Positions 15,394-23,948 of a stretch of 53,792 nt of DNA are shown piece after piece. The notes beneath the pieces are model-generated. The model was given only the letters and a program-made list of their open reading frames with translations. It made no database searches and had not been told where the DNA came from. Source of the stretch: an uncultured Erysipelotrichaceae bacterium (lineage in GTDB: Bacteria; Bacillota_I; Bacilli_A; RF39; UBA660); the NCBI GenBank assembly GCA_902794075.1, contig CADBGE010000002.1, positions 1 to 53,792 of the forward strand, read 5' to 3'. Within the stretch, counting starts at the first letter, position 1; the number at the start of each line of letters is the position of its first letter. The position numbers were made by a program, and so were the translations under genes.

Positions 15394-16506
15394 GTGAAGA
15401 ATAAAAGAGAAAAAGAAGTAATAAAAACAAGTATTATAAGTATATTAGCAAATATAGTTTTAGCAGGATTTAAAGTATTTGTTGGATTATTATCAAACTC
15501 AATTGCTATAATTTCAGATGCAGTAAATAATTTAAGTGATGCATTATCTAGTATAATAACAATAATAGGTACAAAACTTGCCGGAAAAGCACCAAATAAA
15601 AAACATCCATATGGATATGGAAGAATAGAATACATGACATCATTAATTGTATCAGCAATCGTCCTATATGCAGGTATAACCGCATTAATAGAATCTATAA
15701 AGAAAATAATTCATCCAGAAAAAGTAGACTATACAACTATAACTTTAATAATTTTAATCGCAGGTATCATTGTTAAATTTATATTAGGTATATATGTAAA
15801 GAAAAAAGGAAAAGAAGTAAATTCAGACTCCTTAGTCGCAAGTGGTGCAGATGCTTTTAATGATGCAATTCTATCAATCTCAGTATTATTATCTGCAGTA
15901 ATTTATATGATATTTAAAATAAATATTGAAGCATATGTCGGTATATTATTATCAGTATTCATAATTAAAGCAGGAATTGAACTAATAAAAGAATCAGTTG
16001 ATAATATGTTAGGTATAAGAGTAGAATCATCTCTAGCTAAATCAATAAAAAAAGATATTACAAAAGAAAAAGATGCACAAGGAGCATATGATTTAATATT
16101 AAATGACTATGGACCAGATAAATATTTAGGCTCAGTTCACATAGAGGTAAAAGATACACTAACAGTATCAGAAGTAGATAAAATATCAAGAAGAATTACA
16201 AAAATAATTGGAGAAAAATATGGAGTAATTTTACATACAATAGGAGTGTATTCAGTAAACACAAAAGATAAAAAGATAATAGATATAAAAAGAGATGTAT
16301 CTAAAATAGTATTTTCAAACGAAGGTATACTTCAAATGCATGGATTTTATGTAGATATTAAAGAAAAGACAATGAGTTTTGATATTATAATTGATTTTAA
16401 AAATAAAAATAGAGAAGAAGTATATAATAAAATATATGATGAAGTAAAAAATAAATATAAAGAATATGATATAAGTATTACTCTTGATATAGATGTAAGT
16501 GATTAA
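15394..16506 (+). CDS. CDF-family metal cation exporter, probably manganese-type
   Basis: A 370-residue cation diffusion facilitator: six hydrophobic segments in the first 200 residues, the signature SDAVNNLSDAL in TM2, HPYGYGRIEYM before TM3 and ADAFNDAILS in TM5, then a cytoplasmic ferredoxin-like domain with VHIEV. The intramembrane site reads N-D in TM2 and D-D in TM5 where zinc exporters have a His, a pattern associated with manganese exporters such as MntE; this inference is moderate. The start is GTG with RBS AGGTGAAAG. A longer C-terminal region than usual (about 80 residues) repeats a similar fold. Co-transcription with peroxide-defence genes fits metal control under oxidative stress. 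Confidence 0.88.
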   Translation: MKNKREKEVIKTSIISILANIVLAGFKVFVGLLSNSIAIISDAVNNLSDALSSIITIIGTKLAGKAPNKKHPYGYGRIEYMTSLIVSAIVLYAGITALIESIKKIIHPEKVDYTTITLIILIAGIIVKFILGIYVKKKGKEVNSDSLVASGADAFNDAILSISVLLSAVIYMIFKINIEAYVGILLSVFIIKAGIELIKESVDNMLGIRVESSLAKSIKKDITKEKDAQGAYDLILNDYGPDKYLGSVHIEVKDTLTVSEVDKISRRITKIIGEKYGVILHTIGVYSVNTKDKKIIDIKRDVSKIVFSNEGILQMHGFYVDIKEKTMSFDIIIDFKNKNREEVYNKIYDEVKNKYKEYDISITLDIDVSD

Positions 16507-16513
16507 ATAAAAG

Positions 16514-16538
16514 ATTAAACTAAATGTTTAATTTTTTT
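16514..16538 (+). terminator. Terminator of the peroxide-defence operon
   Basis: ATTAAAC and GTTTAAT pair around TAAAT and are followed by a T-run. The next promoter begins at once, with TG-A-TATAAT (-10 at 16543-16548). Confidence 0.75.
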
Positions 16539-16590
16539 ATGATATAATTAATATGAAAACAATCTAGAAAATACTAGTGGAGGAATAAAA

Positions 16591-16965
16591 ATGGAACACG
16601 TTCATTCAATTATAATAGTAAAAAAAGGCAACAAGTATTTAAATATATATGATGATAGATGGGGTATGTTATTATTTCCAAATATAAAAGGTAATAATAT
16701 TGAAGATATTATAAAATATGTAAATAATAATTTTAATGCCAAAGTAAATAAAGATGAAATAAAATTATTATTTGATAAAATTCATGAAAAATATTCTGTT
16801 TCAAATAAAAGGAATAAAATTTACCATCACTATTTTTATGAAATTAATAATTCTTCTATTGAAGGTGATTTTTATACATTAGAAGAACTACTTTCTATAG
16901 AAAAAGTAAAGGAAAATAATTCTGACATTATAAGTTTTATAGATAAATATTATTCAAAAAAATAA
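16591..16965 (+). CDS. Small protein resembling a degenerate Nudix domain
   Basis: A 124-residue protein. The first 35 residues (HSIIIVKKGNKYLNIYDD, RWGMLLFPNIKG) look like the opening strands of a Nudix domain, where a protein reads a nucleotide-like ligand, but the catalytic box Gx5Ex7REUxEExGU is absent: the following helix is NIEDIIKYVNNNF. The C-terminal half (KIYHHYFYEINN, FYTLEELLSIEKV) also fits a Nudix-like end. It would therefore be catalytically inactive. It has its own promoter and a good RBS (GGAGGA). Function unknown; a ligand-binding or regulatory role is a guess. Confidence 0.6.
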   Translation: MEHVHSIIIVKKGNKYLNIYDDRWGMLLFPNIKGNNIEDIIKYVNNNFNAKVNKDEIKLLFDKIHEKYSVSNKRNKIYHHYFYEINNSSIEGDFYTLEELLSIEKVKENNSDIISFIDKYYSKK

Positions 16966-17004
16966 GTTTACATAAAAACATAAACATTAAAGGGGAAAGA
17001 ATAC

Positions 17005-17034
17005 TTGACAATCGCATAATAATAGAATTATAAG
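17005..17034 (+). promoter_or_regulatory. Promoter upstream of a tiny frame and the 17193 gene
   Basis: TTGACA at 17005-17010, 18 bases, TATAAG at 17029-17034. A second possible site, TG-A-TAAAAT with the -10 at 17163-17168, lies close to the 17193 start. The spacer 16966-17192 also has a weak inverted repeat just after 16965. Confidence 0.55.
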
Positions 17035-17070
17035 TAAAACAAAAAAATCAAGAATACAAAAATTAATTAA

Positions 17071-17145
17071 ATGAATGACAAAGTAATTTTAGAAAAAATA
17101 TATAAAAAACTTGCAGAAGCAAATCAAAATAAAGATTTATTTTAA
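17071..17145 (+). CDS. Possible 24-residue peptide
   Basis: ATG to TAA frame encoding MNDKVILEKIYKKLAEANQN followed by KDLF. It is a single amphipathic helix downstream of a plausible promoter, but there is no convincing RBS before it. It may be a remnant of a longer helical N-terminus or a chance frame. Confidence 0.2.
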   Translation: MNDKVILEKIYKKLAEANQNKDLF

Positions 17146-17192
17146 AAAAAGAATAAATATGATAAAATAACCCGTAAGGAGGAATTCTTTTT

Positions 17193-18140
17193 ATGAAAAA
17201 AATAAATGAATTTATACAAAAAATAAAGAGTCATTATGTAGGAAATGACTGCGTCCAAGTAATGATACCATATCAAAATGCATTAACAATAGTAAGTCCA
17301 GACGGTATGTTATATCATCATACACCAGAATCAAGAATATATGTAAACAAATATCTGGAAGATGAAAGAAGAAAACAATTCCCTTATTCTAATATACCAA
17401 CACATTACTCAAGAATATTATTTAAAAAATTTGCCTATACTAATCAAATTTTAGACTTTGATAAACCATACATTAGAATAGGGGATGGTTTTTGGTTAGA
17501 AAGTTATGCTGTAAAAGATAATAATCAAGCATTGTTAGTTAGTAGTATAAAAGAACCTATAGAGCATATTAAACATATGACATATGATGAATTATTAAAA
17601 TTTATAGGTAGTAGTAATAATAATAAAGAAGAAATTTACTATGTTTCTTTATCAGGAGGTATTCCAATTAATAATCAAGAAGTAATTCCAAATAAAGAAG
17701 AAATTCATAATTATATAAAAGAAAGTTTATCAAAAAATATTCAGGCTTTTAAAAGAGAAATAGAAGATCCAGAATCATCTGTTGGAAGATATTTAAGAGA
17801 TAACCCATGGTTTATAGAATATGCTGAAAAAAGTTTAAAAAATATTGATTATTCAGCAATAGATTTTAATTTAAAAGTTGATGAACCTATGTTAATTGTA
17901 AGAATAAACAATGGTAATATTACTATTCAAGGTGTTGAAATAACATTTGTTAAAGAAGACGACTATAAAGTAAATATTTACGATATACCTGTAACAAAAT
18001 ATAGTTTGGAGCAACTAAAAAGTGTACCAAAAATAAATATTACAAAGGAGCCAAGAATTCCATTAAGGCTAAATCCCGGAGTTAATAAAAATGATATTAA
18101 AGAAGCAAAACAAATGGTAAAAAAATTAAAAAATAATTAA
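17193..18140 (+). CDS. Conserved-looking protein of unknown function
   Basis: A 315-residue soluble protein with no signal peptide or membrane span and no domain I recognise. It is mixed alpha/beta: an N-terminal part with VQVMIPYQNALTIVSPDGML, a central Gly-Gly (SLSGGIPI) turn, a helical stretch with GRYLRDNPWF (around 210), and a C-terminal beta part with MLIVRINNGNITIQGVEITF. The RBS is unusually strong (GTAAGGAGG). Codon use matches its neighbours. It ends at a terminator shared with the convergent TetR gene. Confidence 0.8.
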   Translation: MKKINEFIQKIKSHYVGNDCVQVMIPYQNALTIVSPDGMLYHHTPESRIYVNKYLEDERRKQFPYSNIPTHYSRILFKKFAYTNQILDFDKPYIRIGDGFWLESYAVKDNNQALLVSSIKEPIEHIKHMTYDELLKFIGSSNNNKEEIYYVSLSGGIPINNQEVIPNKEEIHNYIKESLSKNIQAFKREIEDPESSVGRYLRDNPWFIEYAEKSLKNIDYSAIDFNLKVDEPMLIVRINNGNITIQGVEITFVKEDDYKVNIYDIPVTKYSLEQLKSVPKINITKEPRIPLRLNPGVNKNDIKEAKQMVKKLKNN

Positions 18141-18154
18141 AATTAAAATATTAT

Positions 18155-18187
18155 AAAACGACCTAGTTATTATACTAAGTCGTTTTT
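18155..18187. terminator. Bidirectional terminator overlapping the 3' end of the TetR gene
   Basis: AAAACGAC and GTCGTTTT, plus TAGT/ACTA inside with one mismatch, form a hairpin with T-runs on both strands. The right arm lies inside the last codons of the minus-strand TetR gene (stop at 18170-18172), so the structure is partly coding. Confidence 0.8.
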
Positions 18188-18781
18188 AAATAAATTTTTT
18201 ATAGTATCAATTACTAATTCCCTCATTAACTCATAGTTCATATCATCATGTTTATGATAAATCACTTCATGACACAAATTGTCAATTAAGCCCATCATTA
18301 TATGAACTCTCTCATATAAATTTTCTTCAGTAAATCCATTTTTTATTAAAATATCTTTTAGAGCGCTTGACATTTCAGCTTCTCTTTTATAATAAAATTC
18401 CGCAACATACTTATCAGAATGAATCATTGCCATTATTTCTTCATGAGCAATATTAGATATTTTATGATTACTTATATAATATTCAATCATTTGTCTAATC
18501 ATCTTATCAAAATCTTTTTTTTCAAAACTAATTTCCTTATTTTTAAGTATAGGAAAAAATATTTCATCACTATACCTTTCTAAACCTTCAAATAATATAT
18601 CATACTTATCTTTAAAATACTGATAAACAATCCCTGTTGATACACCAGCTTTTTTTGCAATCTGAGCTGTATTAGTATTGTAATAACCATTCTCACATAT
18701 TAAATCAAATCCTGCTTTTATAATTTTCTCTTTCTTTTCAATAGCTCTTTTTTGTTTAGGTTCTCTTACTAATTCATTCAT
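18170..18781 (-). CDS. TetR/AcrR-family transcriptional repressor
   Basis: A 203-residue TetR protein. The helix-turn-helix is clear: KKEKIIKAGFDLICENGYYN, TNTAQIAKKAGVSTGIVYQY, FKDKYDILFEGL. The C-terminal ligand-binding domain is variable and gives no hint of the ligand. It is transcribed away from an ABC exporter operon; the shared spacer carries a 10-base-arm palindrome over the exporter start site. Repression of the exporter until a toxic compound binds is the usual arrangement and is inferred here. The gene's own promoter has TG-C-TATAAT. Confidence 0.93.
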   Translation of the reverse strand: MNELVREPKQKRAIEKKEKIIKAGFDLICENGYYNTNTAQIAKKAGVSTGIVYQYFKDKYDILFEGLERYSDEIFFPILKNKEISFEKKDFDKMIRQMIEYYISNHKISNIAHEEIMAMIHSDKYVAEFYYKREAEMSSALKDILIKNGFTEENLYERVHIMMGLIDNLCHEVIYHKHDDMNYELMRELVIDTIKNLFKNDLV

Positions 18782-18802
18782 AATAAGTCACTTCCTTACA
18801 AG

Positions 18803-18815
18803 AATTATAGCATAA
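18803..18815 (-). promoter_or_regulatory. Extended -10 promoter of the TetR gene
   Basis: On the minus strand TGCTATAAT lies about 25 bases before the tetR start. No strong -35 is visible 17 bases upstream, as expected for an extended -10 promoter. Confidence 0.6.
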
Positions 18816-18847
18816 CTCCATTAAGTATAAAATAATAATTATCATTA

Positions 18848-18876
18848 TTGACTAATAATATTGAATAGAATATAAT
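18848..18876 (+). promoter_or_regulatory. Promoter of the ABC exporter operon
   Basis: TTGACT at 18848-18853, a 17-base spacer and TATAAT at 18871-18876, followed at once by the operator. Confidence 0.85.
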
Positions 18877-18900
18877 AAATATGAAAAGTATTTCATATTT
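18877..18900 (+). promoter_or_regulatory. TetR operator
   Basis: AAATATGAAA, AGTA, TTTCATATTT: perfect 10-base arms around four bases, directly downstream of the -10 box and over the predicted transcription start. Binding here would block the exporter promoter. Confidence 0.8.
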
Positions 18901-18915
18901 GAAAAGAGGTTAAGA

Positions 18916-19617
18916 ATGAGTAATTTTATTGAATTAAAAAATGTCAAAAAAACATATGTAATTGGAGAACAAAAATTTAACGCATTAGACGGAGTAAATT
19001 TAGAAATTAATGAAGGAGAATTAGTAGTAATATTAGGTCCATCTGGAGCAGGTAAATCAACACTATTAAATCTATTAGGAGGAATGGATAAAGTAACATC
19101 AGGCTCTATTGTAATTGATGGTAAAAATATCGCAAAATATAATGATAAAGAGCTTACAAAATATAGAGCAGAAGAAGTTGGATTTATCTTTCAGTTCTAT
19201 AATATAATGCCAACTCTAACAGTAGATGAAAATATTAATTTAATTAAAGAAGTTACAAAAACAAATAAAAATTCAAAAGATGTTTTAAAAAGTGTAGGAC
19301 TATCAAAACACGCAAATAAATTTCCTCAAGAATTATCAGGAGGAGAGCAACAGAGAGTTTCAATTGCAAGAGCGATCATGAAAAGTCCAAAAGTACTTCT
19401 ATGTGATGAACCTACTGGAGCACTTGATTCTAAAACAGGAGTAGAAGTTCTAAAACTACTAAAAAATCAAAGTAAAGAAAAAACAACTGTAATAATAGTA
19501 ACTCATAACTCATTAATATCAGAAATAGCCGATAGAGTAATAAGAATCAAAAATGGTAAAGTTGAGTCAAATATAATAAATAAACATCCAAAAAATATTG
19601 ATGAGGTAAAATGGTAA
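18916..19617 (+). CDS. ABC transporter ATP-binding protein (MacB/LolD type)
   Basis: A 233-residue ATPase with Walker [10 protein letters not shown] (41-49), Q-loop [13 protein letters not shown], signature [10 protein letters not shown], Walker [13 protein letters not shown] and the H-loop His in VTHN. The sequence [11 protein letters not shown] is typical of the MacB/LolD/FtsE branch, which works with FtsX-like permeases that move or export substrates without a classical channel. It overlaps the permease gene by 7 bases. Controlled by the divergent TetR protein; likely substrates are antimicrobial peptides, drugs or lipids. Confidence 0.95.
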   Translation: MSNFIELKNVKKTYVIGEQKFNALDGVNLEINEGELVVILGPSGAGKSTLLNLLGGMDKVTSGSIVIDGKNIAKYNDKELTKYRAEEVGFIFQFYNIMPTLTVDENINLIKEVTKTNKNSKDVLKSVGLSKHANKFPQELSGGEQQRVSIARAIMKSPKVLLCDEPTGALDSKTGVEVLKLLKNQSKEKTTVIIVTHNSLISEIADRVIRIKNGKVESNIINKHPKNIDEVKW

Positions 19618-21989
19618 GTATGTTAAATAAAAAAATGTTTCGAGATATAAAAAAGAATTTATCTCAATTTATCACAATATTTTTAATGATATTAATAGGA
19701 GTAATGGCTTATTCAGGAATAGAAGCATATATGGATGGTATGAAGAAAACCGCCGATAAGTTTTATACAGAAAATAATCTCCAAGATTTAAATGTATCTG
19801 GATTATTAAATCATAAAGATTTAGAAGAGATAAAAAAGATTAAAAATATTAAAGACGCAGAATTAAAACTATCAATAAATGCAACAACAGACAATGACAA
19901 AACACTTTTACTAAACTGTATCGAATCAAATAATATATCTAAATTCTATATTTTTGAAGGAGAAGAATTTAATATTAACAAAAAAGGAATATGGCTAGAT
20001 AATTTTTATGCAATAAAAAATAATATTAAAGTAGGAGATACAATATTAGTAAAATATGAAACTCTTGAACTTCATGAAAAAGTATTAGGTCTTATTAATG
20101 TACCTGATCACTTATATGATGTAAGAGATGAATCAGAATTATACCCAGATAGAAAAGAATTTGGTTTTGCATATATGTCTATAAATGAAATAACAGAAGA
20201 ATATATAAAAAAGAATGTAATGAAAGAAGCAAATATTTCAGATATAAATTTATTTAATCTAATATTTCCAGACTTTAATTATAAAGAGTATATTCCATAT
20301 AATACTATTATGGTAGACGTTAATAAAAAAGAAAATATTAATAAAGTAAAGAATAATATAGAAGACAAAATAGATAATGCAAAAGCAATTATAAAAATAG
20401 AAGATACCTTATCATATCTTACTTATCAGGGAGAAATAGATGAAGGAAAAACTTATGTAGGAGTCTTTTCTGGAATATTCTTATTTATTGCCATGTTATC
20501 AGTAATTACAACAATGACAAGAGTAGTTAAAAATCAAAGAGTTCAAATAGGTACATTAAAAGCATTAGGATTCAGTAACAACAAGATCCTACTACACTAC
20601 ATTAGTTATGGATTTTGGATAAGTCTTTTTGCATCAATTATAGGATTACTTTTAGGATATTATTTCATAGGAAATGTATTTATTAGTTTAGAAATGGCAT
20701 TTTTTGAAGTACCAAATGGTTCACCTTCAATGAATATAACAAGCTATTATGTAGCAATAGGAGTAATACTAGTAGTAGTCTTAATAGCGTATATAACGGG
20801 AAGAAGTATTTTAAAGGAAAATCCAGCAGAAACACTAAGAGAAAAAATTCCAAATATTAAAGGAAAAGGACTAAATATAACAAAGAAAAAAATATTTAAA
20901 AAATTAAGTTTTGAATCAATATGGAATATAAGAGATATATTGAGAAATAAAATGAGAACTTTTATGGGATTCGCAGGTGTTGTCGGATGTTCAACATTAA
21001 TTGTATGTGCACTTGGAATGCTAGATTCAATGAATTTCTTTGTAAAACTACAATTCGAAGACATATATAACTTTAAATATAAATTAAATATGAAGGAAAA
21101 CATTAATAATAATGAATTAAAAGAATTATATAAAAAATATGGAAATAAAACATCCGAAAGTTTAGGAATTGAAATAAAGGATAAATCAGAAGAAAGAGAA
21201 GCAAACAATATATTTGTAACAGATGCTGGAAACTATGTAAGATTCGTCGATAAAAACAATATAATTAAAGAAATGCCAAATGATAACGGAATATATGTAA
21301 CATATAAGTTAGCAGAGACTAAAGGATATAAAAAAGGAGATAAAATCACCTGGCATATCTACGGAGATGATAAATATTACACATCACCAATCATAGGATT
21401 TAATAAAGATCCTCAAAACCAAAATATATCGATGACTAAAAAATATTTAGATAGTTTAGGAATTAAATATCAACCAAATGCATTATATACGAATAAAAAA
21501 TTAAGTAAAGAAAAAACAATAGAAAACATTGAAACAATTCAAGATATTGATAACCTAAAAGAAGGAATGCAAGGAATGTTATCAACTATGAAAACAATGT
21601 TAGTATTAATAATTAGTATTGCTATAATTTTAGGAGGAGTAATAATATATAATTTAGGAATACTATCATACACAGAGAAAAAATATCAATTTGCAACGCT
21701 AAAAGTATTAGGATTTAAAGATAACCAAATAAAGAAAATATTTATTAAACAAAACAACTGGATAGCAATACTAGCAAGTATAATAGGTCTTCCATTAGGA
21801 TATTATTTAACAGATTGGTTATTTAAAACAGCTATTGAAGAACATTATGATTTTGGTGCTTATATAACTGTTAAAACATATATTATATCTGCAATAGGAA
21901 CATTTATAGTATCATATCTGGTATCAAGATTCTTATCAAGAAAAGTTAATAATATTGATATGGTAACAAGTCTAAAAGGAAATGAATAG
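19611..21989 (+). CDS. FtsX-family ABC transporter permease
   Basis: A 792-residue permease with an N-terminal transmembrane helix (about 15-35), a large outside domain, an FtsX core with three spans (about 280-400; VQIGTLKALGFSNNKILLHY and VVVLIAYITGRSIL), a second helix near 455, another outside domain, and a final FtsX core (about 665-785; FATLKVLGFKDNQIKKIF). This 1+3+1+3 layout is usual for two-repeat exporters of the MacB-like superfamily. The ATG at 19611 follows GAGG closely; 19620 is an alternative start. It forms the transporter with the preceding ATPase. Confidence 0.93.
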   Translation: MVSMLNKKMFRDIKKNLSQFITIFLMILIGVMAYSGIEAYMDGMKKTADKFYTENNLQDLNVSGLLNHKDLEEIKKIKNIKDAELKLSINATTDNDKTLLLNCIESNNISKFYIFEGEEFNINKKGIWLDNFYAIKNNIKVGDTILVKYETLELHEKVLGLINVPDHLYDVRDESELYPDRKEFGFAYMSINEITEEYIKKNVMKEANISDINLFNLIFPDFNYKEYIPYNTIMVDVNKKENINKVKNNIEDKIDNAKAIIKIEDTLSYLTYQGEIDEGKTYVGVFSGIFLFIAMLSVITTMTRVVKNQRVQIGTLKALGFSNNKILLHYISYGFWISLFASIIGLLLGYYFIGNVFISLEMAFFEVPNGSPSMNITSYYVAIGVILVVVLIAYITGRSILKENPAETLREKIPNIKGKGLNITKKKIFKKLSFESIWNIRDILRNKMRTFMGFAGVVGCSTLIVCALGMLDSMNFFVKLQFEDIYNFKYKLNMKENINNNELKELYKKYGNKTSESLGIEIKDKSEEREANNIFVTDAGNYVRFVDKNNIIKEMPNDNGIYVTYKLAETKGYKKGDKITWHIYGDDKYYTSPIIGFNKDPQNQNISMTKKYLDSLGIKYQPNALYTNKKLSKEKTIENIETIQDIDNLKEGMQGMLSTMKTMLVLIISIAIILGGVIIYNLGILSYTEKKYQFATLKVLGFKDNQIKKIFIKQNNWIAILASIIGLPLGYYLTDWLFKTAIEEHYDFGAYITVKTYIISAIGTFIVSYLVSRFLSRKVNNIDMVTSLKGNE

Positions 21990-22028
21990 TAATAATAGTA
22001 CTACTAAAAAACAATTAAATATGATAAA

Positions 22029-22065
22029 ATAACATATAAGAAGAATAAAATTTCAAATATGTTAT
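22029..22065. repeat. Inverted repeat before the YibE/F genes
   Basis: ATAACATAT (22029-22037) and ATATGTTAT (22057-22065) form a 9-base perfect inverted repeat with a 19-base loop. It begins at the end of TG-A-TAAAAT (-10 at 22025-22030), so it lies at the expected transcript start and could be an operator or a leader hairpin. There is no T-run. Confidence 0.45.
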
Positions 22066-22122
22066 ATGAATCAATAAAATAGATATAGTTATTTGATTTA
22101 ATAACAACAAAAGGAGAATATT

Positions 22123-23184
22123 ATGAAAAAGAAAACATTGTTATTAATAATCATGATAATTATATCTATTTTTTCATTAATATTTGTATATAATGATGAC
22201 TTTTTATATAAAGAAAAAATAATTAAAATAACAAACATAAAGAAAATAAAAGAAGATATTTCAATAAATAACTTAGGTATAAAAGAAAAATATACAACAA
22301 AAGAAATAAAAGGAATAATAACAAATACAAAAGATAAAGGAAAAGAAATAACTGTTAAATATGAAGAATCATATTCATCAGTAATAACAGATAAATATAA
22401 AATAAATGATAAAGTTTTTATAAAAGACAATAATATAAAAGGTCTAAAAAGGGATTTTTATATATGTATCATGCTTATTATATTTATCATTTCACTATAT
22501 CTTGTAGGTAATTATAAAGGATTATTATCAATAATTAGTGTAATTATCAATACAACAATATTTTATCTAGGATTACTATTTTATTTTAAAGGAGCAAATC
22601 TCCTTATAATAAGTATTATAGAATCAATACTATTCACAACTATATCATTATTTATAGCAGAAGGAATAAATAAAAAAACAAATGTTGCCGTACTATCAAC
22701 AATTACAACATCATTAGTAGTATTAATAATAACTTATATAGTAATTAAACAAACAAAATATTCAGGATTAAATTTTAATGAATTATCTTTTCTAACAGTT
22801 CCAGTAGAAGATATTATTATTCCAGAATTATTTATTGGAATATTAGGAGCATCAATGGATGTAGCAATAACAATATCTTCATCAATATCAGAATTAATTA
22901 GTAAAAATCCAAAAATAACTAATAAACAACTAAGAAAATCAGCAAAAGAGATTGGTAAAGATATCATGAGTACAATGAGTAATGTATTATTCTTTACATA
23001 TATTTGTTCTGGATTACCAATATTTATTTTAGCAATTAGAAATGGTTTTTCATTTTATAACTATTTAACAACAAACATCTCATTAGAAATATCAAGATTT
23101 TTAGTAGGAAGTATTGGAATCATATTAACTATTCCAATAACAACATATCTATCTATTAAAATATATAAAGAGGTGAGTAAATGA
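22123..23184 (+). CDS. YibE/F family membrane protein (first copy)
   Basis: A 353-residue YibE/F-family protein. An N-terminal anchor (6-24) leads to an outside beta domain of about 90 residues (KGIITNTKDKGKEITVKYEE), then at least six to seven spans with family landmarks: GLLSIISVIINTTIFYLGLL, EGINKKTNVA, GASMDVAITISSSISEL and GKDIMSTMSNVLFFTY. YibE/F is an uncharacterised permease-like family common in Firmicutes, often found as an adjacent pair. It overlaps the second copy by ATGA. Substrate unknown. Confidence 0.9.
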   Translation: MKKKTLLLIIMIIISIFSLIFVYNDDFLYKEKIIKITNIKKIKEDISINNLGIKEKYTTKEIKGIITNTKDKGKEITVKYEESYSSVITDKYKINDKVFIKDNNIKGLKRDFYICIMLIIFIISLYLVGNYKGLLSIISVIINTTIFYLGLLFYFKGANLLIISIIESILFTTISLFIAEGINKKTNVAVLSTITTSLVVLIITYIVIKQTKYSGLNFNELSFLTVPVEDIIIPELFIGILGASMDVAITISSSISELISKNPKITNKQLRKSAKEIGKDIMSTMSNVLFFTYICSGLPIFILAIRNGFSFYNYLTTNISLEISRFLVGSIGIILTIPITTYLSIKIYKEVSK

Positions 23185-23948
23185 ATCTTATTTTAGCAAT
23201 CATTTTACTTATTTTAATGTTATATATAGATAAAAATAGAGGATTTAAACTATTCTTAGGATTAATATTTAATTTTATTATTTTAATAATATTATTTTAT
23301 CTAATGGCACTAGGACTAAATCCAATAATATGTGCATTAATAGGATGTCTATTAATATCATATGTAATATTATATTTTGTAAATGGAGAAAACATAAAAA
23401 CAAAAACAGCAATAAAATCAGTAATAGTAGTTATTTTAATATTATCAGTATTAATATTTATAATGACAAATATATCAAGGATTGCCGGATTTGGAGAAGA
23501 AGCATATGAAGAAATAAATATGTTTTCATATGATGTAAATATTGATTTTACAAATATTACAATAGCATTAATTCTAATAGGATTAATAGGAGTTACAGTA
23601 GATGCTGCAATAGCCATATCATCAGCGTTATACGAAGTTTATACAAATAATAAGAACCTATCAAAAAAAGAATTATTTAAATCAGGAATGAATATAGGAA
23701 AAGATATTTTATGTACCAGTATGAATACTTTGTTATTTGCATTCCTAAGTGAATTTATGACATTAGTAATTTGGTACTATGAATGTAATTATTCTTTTAT
23801 AGATATAATAAATTCAAAAACATTTGCTAGTGAAATAATTAAAATAATGTTTAGTGCAATAGGATGTGTATCAGTAATACCAATTACTGCATATATAACA
23901 TCAAACACTCTCATAAAGAATAAAAAACAAATGGAGGAAATTGCATGA
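23181..23948 (+). CDS. YibE/F family membrane protein (second, short copy)
   Basis: A 255-residue membrane protein that repeats the transmembrane half of the preceding gene without the outside domain: LIGVTVDAAIAISSALYEVYTN and GKDILCTSMNTLLFAF align with GASMDVAITISSS and GKDIMSTMSNVLFF of the first. Adjacent unequal YibE/F pairs are probably subunits of one complex. It overlaps its upstream partner and the downstream ZIP transporter gene by ATGA each, so the three proteins are made together. The link to metal transport is inferred from this context only. Confidence 0.9.
   Translation: MNLILAIILLILMLYIDKNRGFKLFLGLIFNFIILIILFYLMALGLNPIICALIGCLLISYVILYFVNGENIKTKTAIKSVIVVILILSVLIFIMTNISRIAGFGEEAYEEINMFSYDVNIDFTNITIALILIGLIGVTVDAAIAISSALYEVYTNNKNLSKKELFKSGMNIGKDILCTSMNTLLFAFLSEFMTLVIWYYECNYSFIDIINSKTFASEIIKIMFSAIGCVSVIPITAYITSNTLIKNKKQMEEIA

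Noticed and set aside
20747-21208. Long antisense frame inside the ABC permease gene
   Set aside because: It lies fully opposite a well-supported gene, has no RBS, and its hydrophobic composition reflects the complementary strand of A+T-rich membrane codons.
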